Of a stretch of 64,000 bases of DNA, positions 27,222 to 35,663 are shown piece after piece. Under the pieces are notes generated by a model that was not told where the DNA came from, searched no databases, and saw nothing but the letters and a program-made list of their open reading frames with translations. The DNA comes from CAIJXJ01 sp964445115 (GTDB lineage Bacteria > Pseudomonadota > Gammaproteobacteria > Burkholderiales > Methylophilaceae): NCBI GenBank assembly GCA_964445115.1, contig CAYUJU010000009.1, forward strand, positions 1 to 64,000, written 5' to 3'. A program made the translations under genes and the position numbers. The first letter of the stretch is position 1. Every line of letters starts with the position of its first letter.

Positions 27222-28109
27222 GTGAATATCATTTTCGTATCGAACAACATGGCCAAGGCCAGAACGCTCTCGCTGTGGCAGGGCGTGCTGCTGGTCGTCG
27301 CCTTGTTGCTCGTTTCGTCCATGCTGACCGCGGCCCTCATTCTGCCACAGGCGGACGGCACGGACCAAGGCGTGAACAAACTGCTGCCGATGCGGATGAT
27401 CCAGGCTATGCGCAGCAATCACCAGCAGCATCTCGATGCTCTGGCGCTACAGGTCGGGCAACTGCAGGCGCGCATCATGCGGCTGGACGCCCTGAGCCAA
27501 CGATTGGCTGAGTTGGCAGGCGTCAAGGACAAGGAGATCACGGCGACACAGGTCCCGGGCCAGGGCGGTCCGATGGTGCAGGAGCGTAGCCTGGATGCCG
27601 AAGAACTCCAGCAGCAGATCGCCGAACTGAGCGCGCAGCTGGAACAGCGGAACGACCGGCTGGGCGTACTCGAAGCCATGCTGCTGCAGCAAAACCTGAA
27701 GAAGAACACCATCCCTTCCAGTGCGCCGGTCAACGTGGGCTACAACTCTTCCAGTTTCGGCTGGCGGGTAGATCCGTTCACCGGACATATGGCGATGCAT
27801 GAAGGCCTGGATTTCATGGCAGAGGCTGGTACCCCGATTTATGCAGCGGCGGACGGCATCGTGGCGCAGGCGGAAAGCACCCCGGATTATGGTAATATCG
27901 TTAAGGTTGATCACGGCTCCGGCCTCGAAACCCGTTACGCCCACGCGCTGCGGTTGTTGGTGAGGGCGGGTGAGCGGGTGCAGAAGGGCCAGTTGATTGC
28001 CGAGGTCGGCAGTACGGGCCGCTCGACCGGAGCACATTTACATTTTGAAGTCAGATTGAACGGTGTGCCGCTGGATCCGCGCAAATACCTGCAATCATCG
28101 AAAAGCTAG
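27222..28109 (+). CDS. M23 (LytM-type) peptidase with membrane anchor and coiled coil
   Basis: The start is taken as GTG 27222, behind AAGGGG, giving 295 residues; the upstream open frame overlaps the divergent gene. Residues about 20-42 form one membrane helix. Residues about 70-150 are Gln/Leu-rich and coiled-coil-like. The C-terminal LytM domain (about 175-290) keeps the zinc ligands in HEGLDF and HLHFEV, so it is probably an active endopeptidase or an amidase activator at the periplasmic face. It lies 75 bases before secA, the common betaproteobacterial order. Confidence 0.9.
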   Translation: MNIIFVSNNMAKARTLSLWQGVLLVVALLLVSSMLTAALILPQADGTDQGVNKLLPMRMIQAMRSNHQQHLDALALQVGQLQARIMRLDALSQRLAELAGVKDKEITATQVPGQGGPMVQERSLDAEELQQQIAELSAQLEQRNDRLGVLEAMLLQQNLKKNTIPSSAPVNVGYNSSSFGWRVDPFTGHMAMHEGLDFMAEAGTPIYAAADGIVAQAESTPDYGNIVKVDHGSGLETRYAHALRLLVRAGERVQKGQLIAEVGSTGRSTGAHLHFEVRLNGVPLDPRKYLQSSKS

Positions 28110-28184
28110 TTTGAACTTACCACTGTCGTTGTCATCCTAATTCATTTCTCAGAAAGTCCCGCGCAAGCGGAGTGAACTTCCCCT

Positions 28185-30899
28185 ATGTTATCCACGGTAT
28201 TCAAGAAACTCTTCGGCAGCCGCAACGAGCGCCTGATCAAACAATATTCGCAGACGGTGCGCGCCATCAACGCACTGGAGCCGGCCATGCAGGCGCTCAC
28301 CGACGAGCAGTTGCGCGCCAAGACCGAGGAATTCAAGCAGCGCCACCAGCAGGGCGAGTCGCTCGACAAGCTGTTGCCGGAAGCGTTTGCCGTGGTCCGC
28401 GAGGGCGGTCGCCGCGCACTGGGCATGCGCCACTTCGACGTGCAACTGATCGGCGGCATGGTGCTGCATTATGGCAAGATTTCGGAAATGCGCACCGGTG
28501 AAGGCAAGACGCTGGTAGCAACCCTGCCGGTCTACCTCAACGCCATTTCCGGCAAGGGCGTGCACGTGGTGACGGTGAACGATTACCTCGCCAGCCGCGA
28601 CGCGCACTGGATGGGGCGGCTGTACAACTTCCTCGGGCTGAGCTACGGGGTCAACCTGTCGCAGATGCCGCACGATGACAAGCAAAAGGCCTACGCATCC
28701 GACATTACCTACGGCACCAATAACGAATTCGGGTTTGACTACCTGCGCGACAACATGGTGTACGCGCCGGAAGAGCGCGTACAGCGTGGTCTCAATTTCG
28801 CCGTGGTGGACGAGGTTGACTCCATCCTGATCGACGAGGCGCGCACACCACTGATCATCTCCGGTCAGGCCGAAGATAGCGTTCAGCTCTATACCGCCAT
28901 CAACGAGATCGCCCTGAAGCTGGTGCGCCAGCAGGAGGAAGAGGCCGAGGGCGATTACTGGGTAGATGAAAAGTCCCAGCAGGTGCTGATGTCGGAAGCC
29001 GGTCACGAGCGCGCCGAAGCGCTGCTGATGGAAGCCGGCCTGCTGGCGGGGGCCAACCTGTACGATGCTGCCAACATCAGCCTGGTGCACCATCTGAATG
29101 CCTCGCTGCGCGCGCAGTCCCTGTTCCACCGCGATCAGCACTATGTGGTCGAAAACGACGAAATCGTCATCATTGACGAATTCAGCGGCCGCAAGATGCA
29201 GGGCCGTCGCTGGTCCGACGGCCTGCACCAGGCGGTCGAGGCCAAGGAAGGGGTGACCATCCAGAAGGAAAACCAGACGCTCGCGTCCATCACTTTCCAG
29301 AACTATTTCCGTATGTACGCCAAACTGGGCGGGATGACCGGGACAGCAGATACCGAAGCGTTCGAATTCAACCAGATTTACGGCTTGGAAACGGTCGTGA
29401 TCCCGACCAACAATCCGATGGTCCGCCAGGACATGATGGACAAGGTCTACCGTACCTCCAAAGAAAAATATCAGGCGGTGATCGACGACATCAAGGATTG
29501 CCAGGCCCGGCAGCAGCCGGTACTGGTGGGGACGACGTCCATCGAAAACTCCGAGCTGATTTCGCGTCTGCTGGACGAGGCCAAACTGCCGCACCAGGTG
29601 CTGAACGCCAAGCAGCACGAGCGCGAAGCGCACATCGTGGCCCAGGCGGGCCGCCCCGGCATGATCACCGTGGCGACCAACATGGCCGGTCGCGGCACGG
29701 ACATCGTGCTGGGGGGCAACCCGGAAGCGGATATCCATGCGGTGGAAGCCGATGAAAGCTTGAGCGCGGAACAGAAGGCCGAACGTATTGCGGCGATCAA
29801 GGCGGATTGGCAGAAGGTGCACGATGATGTGCTGGCTGCCGGTGGCCTGCACATCATCGGCACCGAGCGTCATGAATCCCGCCGTGTGGACAACCAGTTG
29901 CGCGGCCGTGCTGGCCGTCAGGGCGACAAGGGGTCCAGTCGCTTCTATCTGTCGCTGGAAGACCAGTTGCTGCGTATTTTTGCGTCCGACCGCGTGTCTG
30001 CGATCATGGAACGCCTGAAGATGCCGGAAGGCGAGGCGATCGAGCATCCATGGGTGACGCGTGCGATCGAGAATGCCCAGCGCAAGGTGGAAGGCCGCAA
30101 CTTCGACATCCGCAAGCAATTGCTGGAATACGACGATGTCGCCAACGACCAGCGCAAGGTGATCTACCAGCAGCGCAACGAATTGCTGGAGGCGACCGAT
30201 ATCGCTGATACTATCGTCGCCATGCGCAACGATGTCATCGCCGAGATCATTGCCCTGCATATTCCGCCGGAGAGCTTGGAGGAGCAGTGGGACGTGCCTG
30301 GGCTGGAAAAGGCGTTGCAGGCGGAGATCGGCTTGCAGTTGCCGATCCAGCAGTGGCTGGTGCAGGAAACCGACCTGCACGAAGAAACCTTGCGTGAGCG
30401 CGTCATTGCTGCGGCGGACGAGGCTTACGACGCCAAGGTGCAACTGGCCTCAGAAGGCATCATGCGCCAGTTCGAGCGCTCCGTGATGCTGCAGAGCCTC
30501 GACACTCATTGGCGCGAGCATCTGGCTGCGTTGGATCATTTGCGGCAGGGCATCCATCTGCGGTCGTATGCCCAGAAAAACCCGAAGCAGGAATACAAGC
30601 GCGAAGCATTCGAACTGTTTGCCAATCTGCTGGATACCGTCAAGCGCGAAGTGACCCAGATCACCATGATGATTCAGGTCAAGACCGAGGCGGATGTGGA
30701 AGCGGTCGAGCAGCCGGCGGAACTGGAGAACGTGCGTTACCAGCATGCGGATTACGACGAGGCGCTGGCCGAGGAAGGGGGGCAGGCCCCTGCTGCGGGC
30801 GAGACTTTTGAGCGCCCGGGCGTCAAGATCGGTCGTAACGATCCGTGCCCTTGCGGTTCCGGTAAGAAGTACAAGCAGTGCCACGGCAAGCTGGCCTGA
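28185..30899 (+). CDS. secA: Preprotein translocase motor ATPase SecA
   Basis: A 904-residue ATPase that drives secretory proteins through SecYEG. Visible are Walker A in MRTGEGKTL, Walker B VVDEVDSILIDEART, the long PPXD and helical scaffold regions, and the second nucleotide domain with NMAGRGTDI. The C-terminal zinc-binding tail CPCGSGKKYKQCHG binds SecB and phospholipid. Length is standard. Confidence 0.98.
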   Translation: MLSTVFKKLFGSRNERLIKQYSQTVRAINALEPAMQALTDEQLRAKTEEFKQRHQQGESLDKLLPEAFAVVREGGRRALGMRHFDVQLIGGMVLHYGKISEMRTGEGKTLVATLPVYLNAISGKGVHVVTVNDYLASRDAHWMGRLYNFLGLSYGVNLSQMPHDDKQKAYASDITYGTNNEFGFDYLRDNMVYAPEERVQRGLNFAVVDEVDSILIDEARTPLIISGQAEDSVQLYTAINEIALKLVRQQEEEAEGDYWVDEKSQQVLMSEAGHERAEALLMEAGLLAGANLYDAANISLVHHLNASLRAQSLFHRDQHYVVENDEIVIIDEFSGRKMQGRRWSDGLHQAVEAKEGVTIQKENQTLASITFQNYFRMYAKLGGMTGTADTEAFEFNQIYGLETVVIPTNNPMVRQDMMDKVYRTSKEKYQAVIDDIKDCQARQQPVLVGTTSIENSELISRLLDEAKLPHQVLNAKQHEREAHIVAQAGRPGMITVATNMAGRGTDIVLGGNPEADIHAVEADESLSAEQKAERIAAIKADWQKVHDDVLAAGGLHIIGTERHESRRVDNQLRGRAGRQGDKGSSRFYLSLEDQLLRIFASDRVSAIMERLKMPEGEAIEHPWVTRAIENAQRKVEGRNFDIRKQLLEYDDVANDQRKVIYQQRNELLEATDIADTIVAMRNDVIAEIIALHIPPESLEEQWDVPGLEKALQAEIGLQLPIQQWLVQETDLHEETLRERVIAAADEAYDAKVQLASEGIMRQFERSVMLQSLDTHWREHLAALDHLRQGIHLRSYAQKNPKQEYKREAFELFANLLDTVKREVTQITMMIQVKTEADVEAVEQPAELENVRYQHADYDEALAEEGGQAPAAGETFERPGVKIGRNDPCPCGSGKKYKQCHGKLA

Positions 30900-30932
30900 T
30901 CGACGGTTCGTGTTGTTAGGTCGAGTGGCGCA

Positions 30933-31115
30933 ATGATGAATGTATCTTCCCCTTGTATTGGGATTTGCCGTATCAACGTCAAGTCCGGCCTGTGCGAGGG
31001 CTGCTACCGGACGGTCGAGGAAATTTCGGGCTGGGTCCGCATGCCTGAGGATGACCGCCGGCAGGTGATCCAGCTGGTCGAACAGCGTCAGTCGCAAGCC
31101 TCCCAATTCGACTAA
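30933..31115 (+). CDS. DUF1289 small cysteine-rich protein
   Basis: Encodes 60 residues with the DUF1289 pattern SPCIGICRIN...GLCEGCYRT, four cysteines probably binding a metal, then EEISGW. Its function is unknown; it commonly follows housekeeping genes in proteobacteria. It is 33 bases downstream of secA, and its own ribosome binding site is weak. Confidence 0.88.
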   Translation: MMNVSSPCIGICRINVKSGLCEGCYRTVEEISGWVRMPEDDRRQVIQLVEQRQSQASQFD

Positions 31116-31132
31116 TTGGGTCAGTTTCCCCA

Positions 31133-31148
31133 ACTCGGATCCCCGAGT
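31133..31148 (+). other. Hairpin after the DUF1289 gene
   Basis: ACTCGG and CCGAGT pair around ATCC. No T-run follows, so this is at best a weak or Rho-assisted terminator. Confidence 0.4.
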
Positions 31149-31215
31149 GTCTCTTGTGCCCCGTGTCGTTGCGAGGATGCAAAATTCAAAATGTCACAAA
31201 AATGTCACTCAAATT

Positions 31216-31250
31216 TCACGAGAAGCTGCCGTAATAGCAGCATCTCGTGA
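31216..31250 (+). promoter_or_regulatory. Strong leader hairpin before the 71-residue ORF
   Basis: TCACGAGA-A-GCTGC pairs with GCAGC-A-TCTCGTGA (8 + 5 bp with one A-A mismatch, 7-base loop). The right arm ends 18 bases before the ATG at 31268 and covers an alternative GTG start at 31247. The ribosome binding site AAAGGAAAG lies just outside the stem. It could be a leader control element or a terminator of upstream reading. Confidence 0.55.
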
Positions 31251-31267
31251 GTGATCAAAGGAAAGAA

Positions 31268-31483
31268 ATGTCTGAAACACATCCAGTGAATCTAGTTGAT
31301 CAGGGCGGTAGCCCGGTGCTGACTGCTACGGTACGGCATGGTCGCGCCCACGCGCACCGGGATGCCAAGAGCAAGAGTGTCAAGAACGAGCAGGTAAGCC
31401 GTGATGAGGCTTGGGAACGCCGCATGAAGCAGTTGAACCCGATCTGGACACCCTACCGCGATAGCTTGGCCGACGTTAGCTGA
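31268..31483 (+). CDS. Small hydrophilic hypothetical protein
   Basis: Encodes 71 residues from ATG 31268, with ribosome binding site AAAGGAAAG. It is basic and hydrophilic, with a His/Arg/Lys-rich centre (residues about 23-45) and a C-terminal segment containing WERRMKQLNPIWTPYRD. No signal peptide, membrane segment or known domain is evident. The good ribosome binding site and isolated transcription unit with a structured leader argue that it is real. Confidence 0.6.
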   Translation: MSETHPVNLVDQGGSPVLTATVRHGRAHAHRDAKSKSVKNEQVSRDEAWERRMKQLNPIWTPYRDSLADVS

Positions 31484-31534
31484 CGCGGCATCCTCCCGAC
31501 GGTGGGGACAGCCCCTGCGTCAGTGCGTTGTCTT

Positions 31535-32524
31535 TTATCTTCCCCAGCGTAACGCGGCTGTGTGCACCGGGGAGTCCCAGTGCTGCAGAATCTCTTTATC
31601 CAGCAGGCAGACTGTGATCGATGCGCCTGCCATTTCCAGCGATGTCGTGTAGTCCCCCACCAGTGAACGCTTGATCACCAGCCCACGCTGTTCCAGCAGT
31701 TTGGCTGCGGCGTTGTATAGCACGTAGAGTTCCATCAGCGGTGTGCCGGTAAAGCCGTTCACCATCAGCAGCACTTCGCTACCTGCGGCTGGTTTCAGAT
31801 CTTCCAGAATGGCGTGGACCAGATCGGCGACGATTTCGTCCGCCGAGCGCATGGCTTCGCGCCGCCGTCCCGGTTCGCCGTGGATGCCGACGCCCATTTC
31901 CAGTTCGTGCGTGGCGAGCTCGAACGTCGGTCGACCGGCCGCCGGTACGGTGCAACTGCTCAGGGCGACACCCATGGATGCGGTGCGGCGGTTGACCTTG
32001 TCACCAAGGGCCTTGCACGTCGCGAGATCCGCACCGGTCTCCGCCAGGCTGCCGACGCATTTCTCGACGATGACTGTCCCCGCCACGCCTCGACGGCCAG
32101 TGGTGTAGGTCGAATTTTCCACCGCGACATCGTCGCTGGTGATGACCGTGGCGTTGTCGAATGGCAGCATTTCCGCCGCCATTTCGAAATTCATGATGTC
32201 GCCGGCATAGTTCTTGACGATGAACAGTACGCCCCTGCCGTTCTCGACCGCCTCGGCCGCGGCCAGCATCTGGTCCGGCGTGGGGGAAGTGAACACGTGG
32301 CCGGGGCAGGCCGCATCGAGCATGCCGTAGCCGATGAAGCCGGTGTGCAGGGGCTCGTGCCCGGAACCGCCGCCGGAAATCAGGGCGACCTTGTTCTGCG
32401 GTTTCTGCGCACGGGTCAGGTAGTTGGGATCCAGATGCAGGTTGACCAGGTCGCGGTGCGCCGTGGCGAACCCGGACAGGCTCTCGACCAGCAGGTCGTC
32501 GACGCGGTTGATGAATTTCTTCAT
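31535..32524 (-). CDS. dhaK: Dihydroxyacetone kinase subunit DhaK
   Basis: DhaK binds dihydroxyacetone covalently through a histidine and phosphorylates it with phosphate relayed from DhaM via ADP on DhaL. The 329-residue product has the substrate pocket GGGSGHEPLHTGFIGYGML and the active His in GIHGEPGRRR. It follows dhaL by 16 bases. No dhaM or other PTS component is encoded in this window. Confidence 0.94.
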   Translation of the reverse strand: MKKFINRVDDLLVESLSGFATAHRDLVNLHLDPNYLTRAQKPQNKVALISGGGSGHEPLHTGFIGYGMLDAACPGHVFTSPTPDQMLAAAEAVENGRGVLFIVKNYAGDIMNFEMAAEMLPFDNATVITSDDVAVENSTYTTGRRGVAGTVIVEKCVGSLAETGADLATCKALGDKVNRRTASMGVALSSCTVPAAGRPTFELATHELEMGVGIHGEPGRRREAMRSADEIVADLVHAILEDLKPAAGSEVLLMVNGFTGTPLMELYVLYNAAAKLLEQRGLVIKRSLVGDYTTSLEMAGASITVCLLDKEILQHWDSPVHTAALRWGR

Positions 32525-32540
32525 TGGGATTTCCTTTCGC

Positions 32541-33173
32541 TCAGCCCCGGCGTGTCGCCAGGTCGCAGATGGTATGGATCACGAGCTGACTTGTTCTAGC
32601 GCCTGGGTCGATGTGACCGATGGCTCGTTCTCCCAAAAAGGCGGCTCGGCCTTTGGTCGCGATCATGTCGCGGGTGGACAGCATGCCTTGTTCCGCTACG
32701 CCTTGCAGGGTGGCCAGAATTTTTCCTCGGTCTACGTTCTCGGTGGTCAGGTGGTTGAGCGTCTGCGATACCGGGATCAGCACGTCCAGCATCGTTTTTT
32801 CCCCGACATCAGCTTTGCCGCGTTGGCGGATAGCCTCTACCCCGGTGGAGAACGCGGTGGCGATCTGGGGTAATTGGTCTGCACCGTGTTCTTTCACAGA
32901 CTTGGCCATCGCGATGAAGAAGCTGCCGATCAGCGGCCCGGAAGCGCCGCCGATTGTGGACAGCAGTTTCATGCCGATTTTCTGCAGGGCGACATCCGCC
33001 GAGAGCGGCGCGAGTTCGCCCTGCATGTCCAGAATGGTGGCGCAGCCGCGCTTGATGTTGATGAAATGGTCACCGTCGCCGATTTCGCGGTCCAGCGATT
33101 CAATATCGGCTTCATGGGCCAGAATGGCCTGGTTGACCGCTTGGGCGGCTTCGAGAATGAATGCGGTATCCAT
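32541..33173 (-). CDS. dhaL: Dihydroxyacetone kinase ADP-binding subunit DhaL
   Basis: A 210-residue helical-barrel protein. The Mg-nucleotide site DREIGDGDHFINIKRG carries the family's acidic residues, and GGASGPLIGSFF follows. With DhaK it forms the catalytic unit of the PTS-dependent enzyme. It lies 18 bases after the GAF-PilB-like gene, so all three may share a transcript. Confidence 0.94.
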   Translation of the reverse strand: MDTAFILEAAQAVNQAILAHEADIESLDREIGDGDHFINIKRGCATILDMQGELAPLSADVALQKIGMKLLSTIGGASGPLIGSFFIAMAKSVKEHGADQLPQIATAFSTGVEAIRQRGKADVGEKTMLDVLIPVSQTLNHLTTENVDRGKILATLQGVAEQGMLSTRDMIATKGRAAFLGERAIGHIDPGARTSQLVIHTICDLATRRG

Positions 33174-33191
33174 GATTTCCTGCGTGGTTGA

Positions 33192-35525
33192 CTATTTGAT
33201 GCAGACCGAGCGTACCTGTTTGATGTCGGTGATGCCTTTCAGGACTTTTTCGATGCCGTCCTGCTTCAGGGTACGCATGCCGTCTTCGAGGGCGGTGGCG
33301 AGCATGTCGGTGACGCGTGCCCGATCCTGGATCAGGTGCTTGATGGCCGGGGTTCCTTCCATTAGTTCATAGAGGCCGATGCGGCCCTTGTAGCCGGTGT
33401 TGTCGCATTTTTTGCAGCCCACCGCACGGTACAGGGTGAATTCGCCTTTGGCATTGGCGAAGGATTTGATCCAGGCCTGGTGCAGCGCTTGAAAAGCTCC
33501 CGTAGGGTCTTGCCGCCATGCAGAGGTCTGCTCGAGTTCGAGCGAGTACTCTTTGAGTAGCAGTTCAATCTCCTCGTGCGACGGCGTGTAAGCCTGCTTG
33601 CACGCGCACAGCCGTTTGGCGAGGCGTTGCGCCAGGACGCCCAGCAGCGCATCGGCGAAATTGAACGGGTCCATGCCCATGTCCAGCAGGCGCACCACCG
33701 ATTCCGGGGCGCTGTTGGTGTGCAAGGTGGTCAACACCAAGTGCCCGGTGAGCGAGGCTTCGATGCCGGTGGCCACGGTTTCGTGGTCGCGCATTTCGCC
33801 CACCATGATGACGTCTGGGTCGGCGCGCAGGAATGCCTTCATCGCGGCGGCGAAATCCAGGCCGGCCTTGGGATTCATCTGGACCTGACGAAGACCTTTC
33901 TGGGTAATTTCTACCGGGTCTTCTGCCGTCCAGATTTTGGTTTCCGACGTGTTGATGTAACTCAGTGCCGAGTGTAGCGTCGTGGTCTTGCCAGAGCCGG
34001 TGGGGCCGCAGACGAAGAAGAGACCGTAAGGCTTGGAGATGATGTCCTTGAGTTTGGCTTCGTTCGGGGCACTAAGGCCAAGCTTTTCCAGCGGCAATGG
34101 CTCACCGCCGGCCAGGATACGCATCACGACGTCTTCCAGTCCCCCAGCGGTCGGGATGGTCGCGACACGCAGTTCGATGTCCAACGGGCCGAACTTCTTG
34201 AATTTGATCTTGCCGTCCTGCGGGCGGCGTTTTTCCGAAATGTCCAGATCGCACATGATCTTGATGCGCGAGGCGATGGCGTTGCGATAAGCCGGTGGAA
34301 TGGTGGTGAAATGTACCAGCGTCCCGTCCTTGCGGAACCGCACTTCGGTCTTGCCGCGGTCGGGGTAGGGCTCGATGTGGATGTCGGAGGCCCCCTGGTT
34401 GTGCGCTTCGATGATGATGCGGTTGACCAGCTTGACCAGTTCGTTGTCCTGCGCGCTTACCTGGCTGGCGGTGCTGGATTCTTCGTCCTCCGTCTCGGAG
34501 GTGGCCAGTTCGTTCATGCCGTAAAACAGCTCTACGGCGCTGAGAAAATCCCGTTTCAGGCAGACTTTGTAAGTGACCTTGGTCTTTTTGGGGAAGGCCT
34601 GGTTGACGATATGTGAGTTACGGACTTTCTCCGGCTCCGGGGTCAGGATGATCAGCCCCTCATCGTCGTTTTCATCCATGGGCAGCCATTCGTTGGCCAG
34701 CACATAGTCCTGGGATACGCTGCGTTGCAGGGTGACGGGCTGCACCCAGCTCGGGTTGTAGGCTTCGAATGCTACGCCGAAATAACTGGCGTAGGCCTGG
34801 CCGATGTCCGAGGGGTCGAGATGAAGCTCGTCGATCAGGTAGCTTTCGACGTCAGTCTTTCTGGAGCGTGCTTCACGGAAGGCCTGCTCCATGTCGCGCA
34901 CGGTCAGAATTTTCTGAGCGATCAGGGGCCAGAAGCGGGTCTTGGCCAGCCCGTGTGGCGTGCGGCGCGGGTTGAAGGCGATGCCCAGTGGCTTGCTGAC
35001 CTCCATCGCCGCGGCGACGGCCTCGGGCGGGAAGGGCAACTGGTTCATGCTGTTCAGGACTTCAATGACTGCCATCAGGCGTGTGCCGTCGGGGCTGAGT
35101 ACCGGAAAGGCCAGCAACTGTTTGGTATGAAAGCCCGTTTGAGCGTCCACGGCTTTCAGGAAGCGTAGATTGGAGCTGATGCGCTTCAGTTCGTCGTCGT
35201 CGTAGGCGTTGGCGAGATTGACGACCCGCTTGGTCTGGGCGACGAAGCCGGCGACGCTTTTGGAACTGACTGGCAGCTTGAGCCGTTGCGAGGCGTTCAG
35301 GTGGGTGGCGACCCGGGAGACGATGGTGCCGTCGGCGCTGGGGACGAACAGGGTGATGCGCTCGGCCTGAAACATGGCGCGCAGGCTTTCGCTCACTTCA
35401 AAGATGACTTCGTCGATGTGACGGGCGTCATGGATGGTCTTGATGACGCGCTGCAGTTTCTCGGACAGGGGGATGCCGCCGCCCACGGTGACGGGGTTCA
35501 CGGCTGCCTGTGCGCTGGGTGTCAT
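33192..35525 (-). CDS. GspE/PilB-family ATPase with N-terminal GAF domain
   Basis: Encodes 777 residues, about 200 longer than PilB. An N-terminal GAF domain spans about 20-190. A MshE-N/T2SSE-N region follows at about 200-330, then the secretion ATPase domain with Walker A GPTGSGKTT, Walker B VIMVGEMRD and the zinc motif CACK/CKKC before TGYKGRIGLYELM. The GAF domain suggests small-molecule or redox control of a pilus/secretion motor. No pilin, platform or secretin gene is adjacent; its neighbours are dhaL/dhaK. It could be a second type IV pilus motor acting with PilC. Confidence 0.9.
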   Translation of the reverse strand: MTPSAQAAVNPVTVGGGIPLSEKLQRVIKTIHDARHIDEVIFEVSESLRAMFQAERITLFVPSADGTIVSRVATHLNASQRLKLPVSSKSVAGFVAQTKRVVNLANAYDDDELKRISSNLRFLKAVDAQTGFHTKQLLAFPVLSPDGTRLMAVIEVLNSMNQLPFPPEAVAAAMEVSKPLGIAFNPRRTPHGLAKTRFWPLIAQKILTVRDMEQAFREARSRKTDVESYLIDELHLDPSDIGQAYASYFGVAFEAYNPSWVQPVTLQRSVSQDYVLANEWLPMDENDDEGLIILTPEPEKVRNSHIVNQAFPKKTKVTYKVCLKRDFLSAVELFYGMNELATSETEDEESSTASQVSAQDNELVKLVNRIIIEAHNQGASDIHIEPYPDRGKTEVRFRKDGTLVHFTTIPPAYRNAIASRIKIMCDLDISEKRRPQDGKIKFKKFGPLDIELRVATIPTAGGLEDVVMRILAGGEPLPLEKLGLSAPNEAKLKDIISKPYGLFFVCGPTGSGKTTTLHSALSYINTSETKIWTAEDPVEITQKGLRQVQMNPKAGLDFAAAMKAFLRADPDVIMVGEMRDHETVATGIEASLTGHLVLTTLHTNSAPESVVRLLDMGMDPFNFADALLGVLAQRLAKRLCACKQAYTPSHEEIELLLKEYSLELEQTSAWRQDPTGAFQALHQAWIKSFANAKGEFTLYRAVGCKKCDNTGYKGRIGLYELMEGTPAIKHLIQDRARVTDMLATALEDGMRTLKQDGIEKVLKGITDIKQVRSVCIK

Positions 35526-35663
35526 CTGAGAGCTCGTTGATTGTGTATAGGTTTTTTGATGAATTTAACACGATAGAAGACGCATGTGAACGTTCAAACA
35601 TGCCGGATTTGTCATGCAGATGCAGTAAAATTCCCCACATCGATCAACGTGGAGCACGACGAA

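Noticed and set aside
28188..30443. A 751-codon open frame on the - strand
   Set aside because: Antisense shadow of secA, His/Val/Leu-rich with no domain or ribosome binding site.
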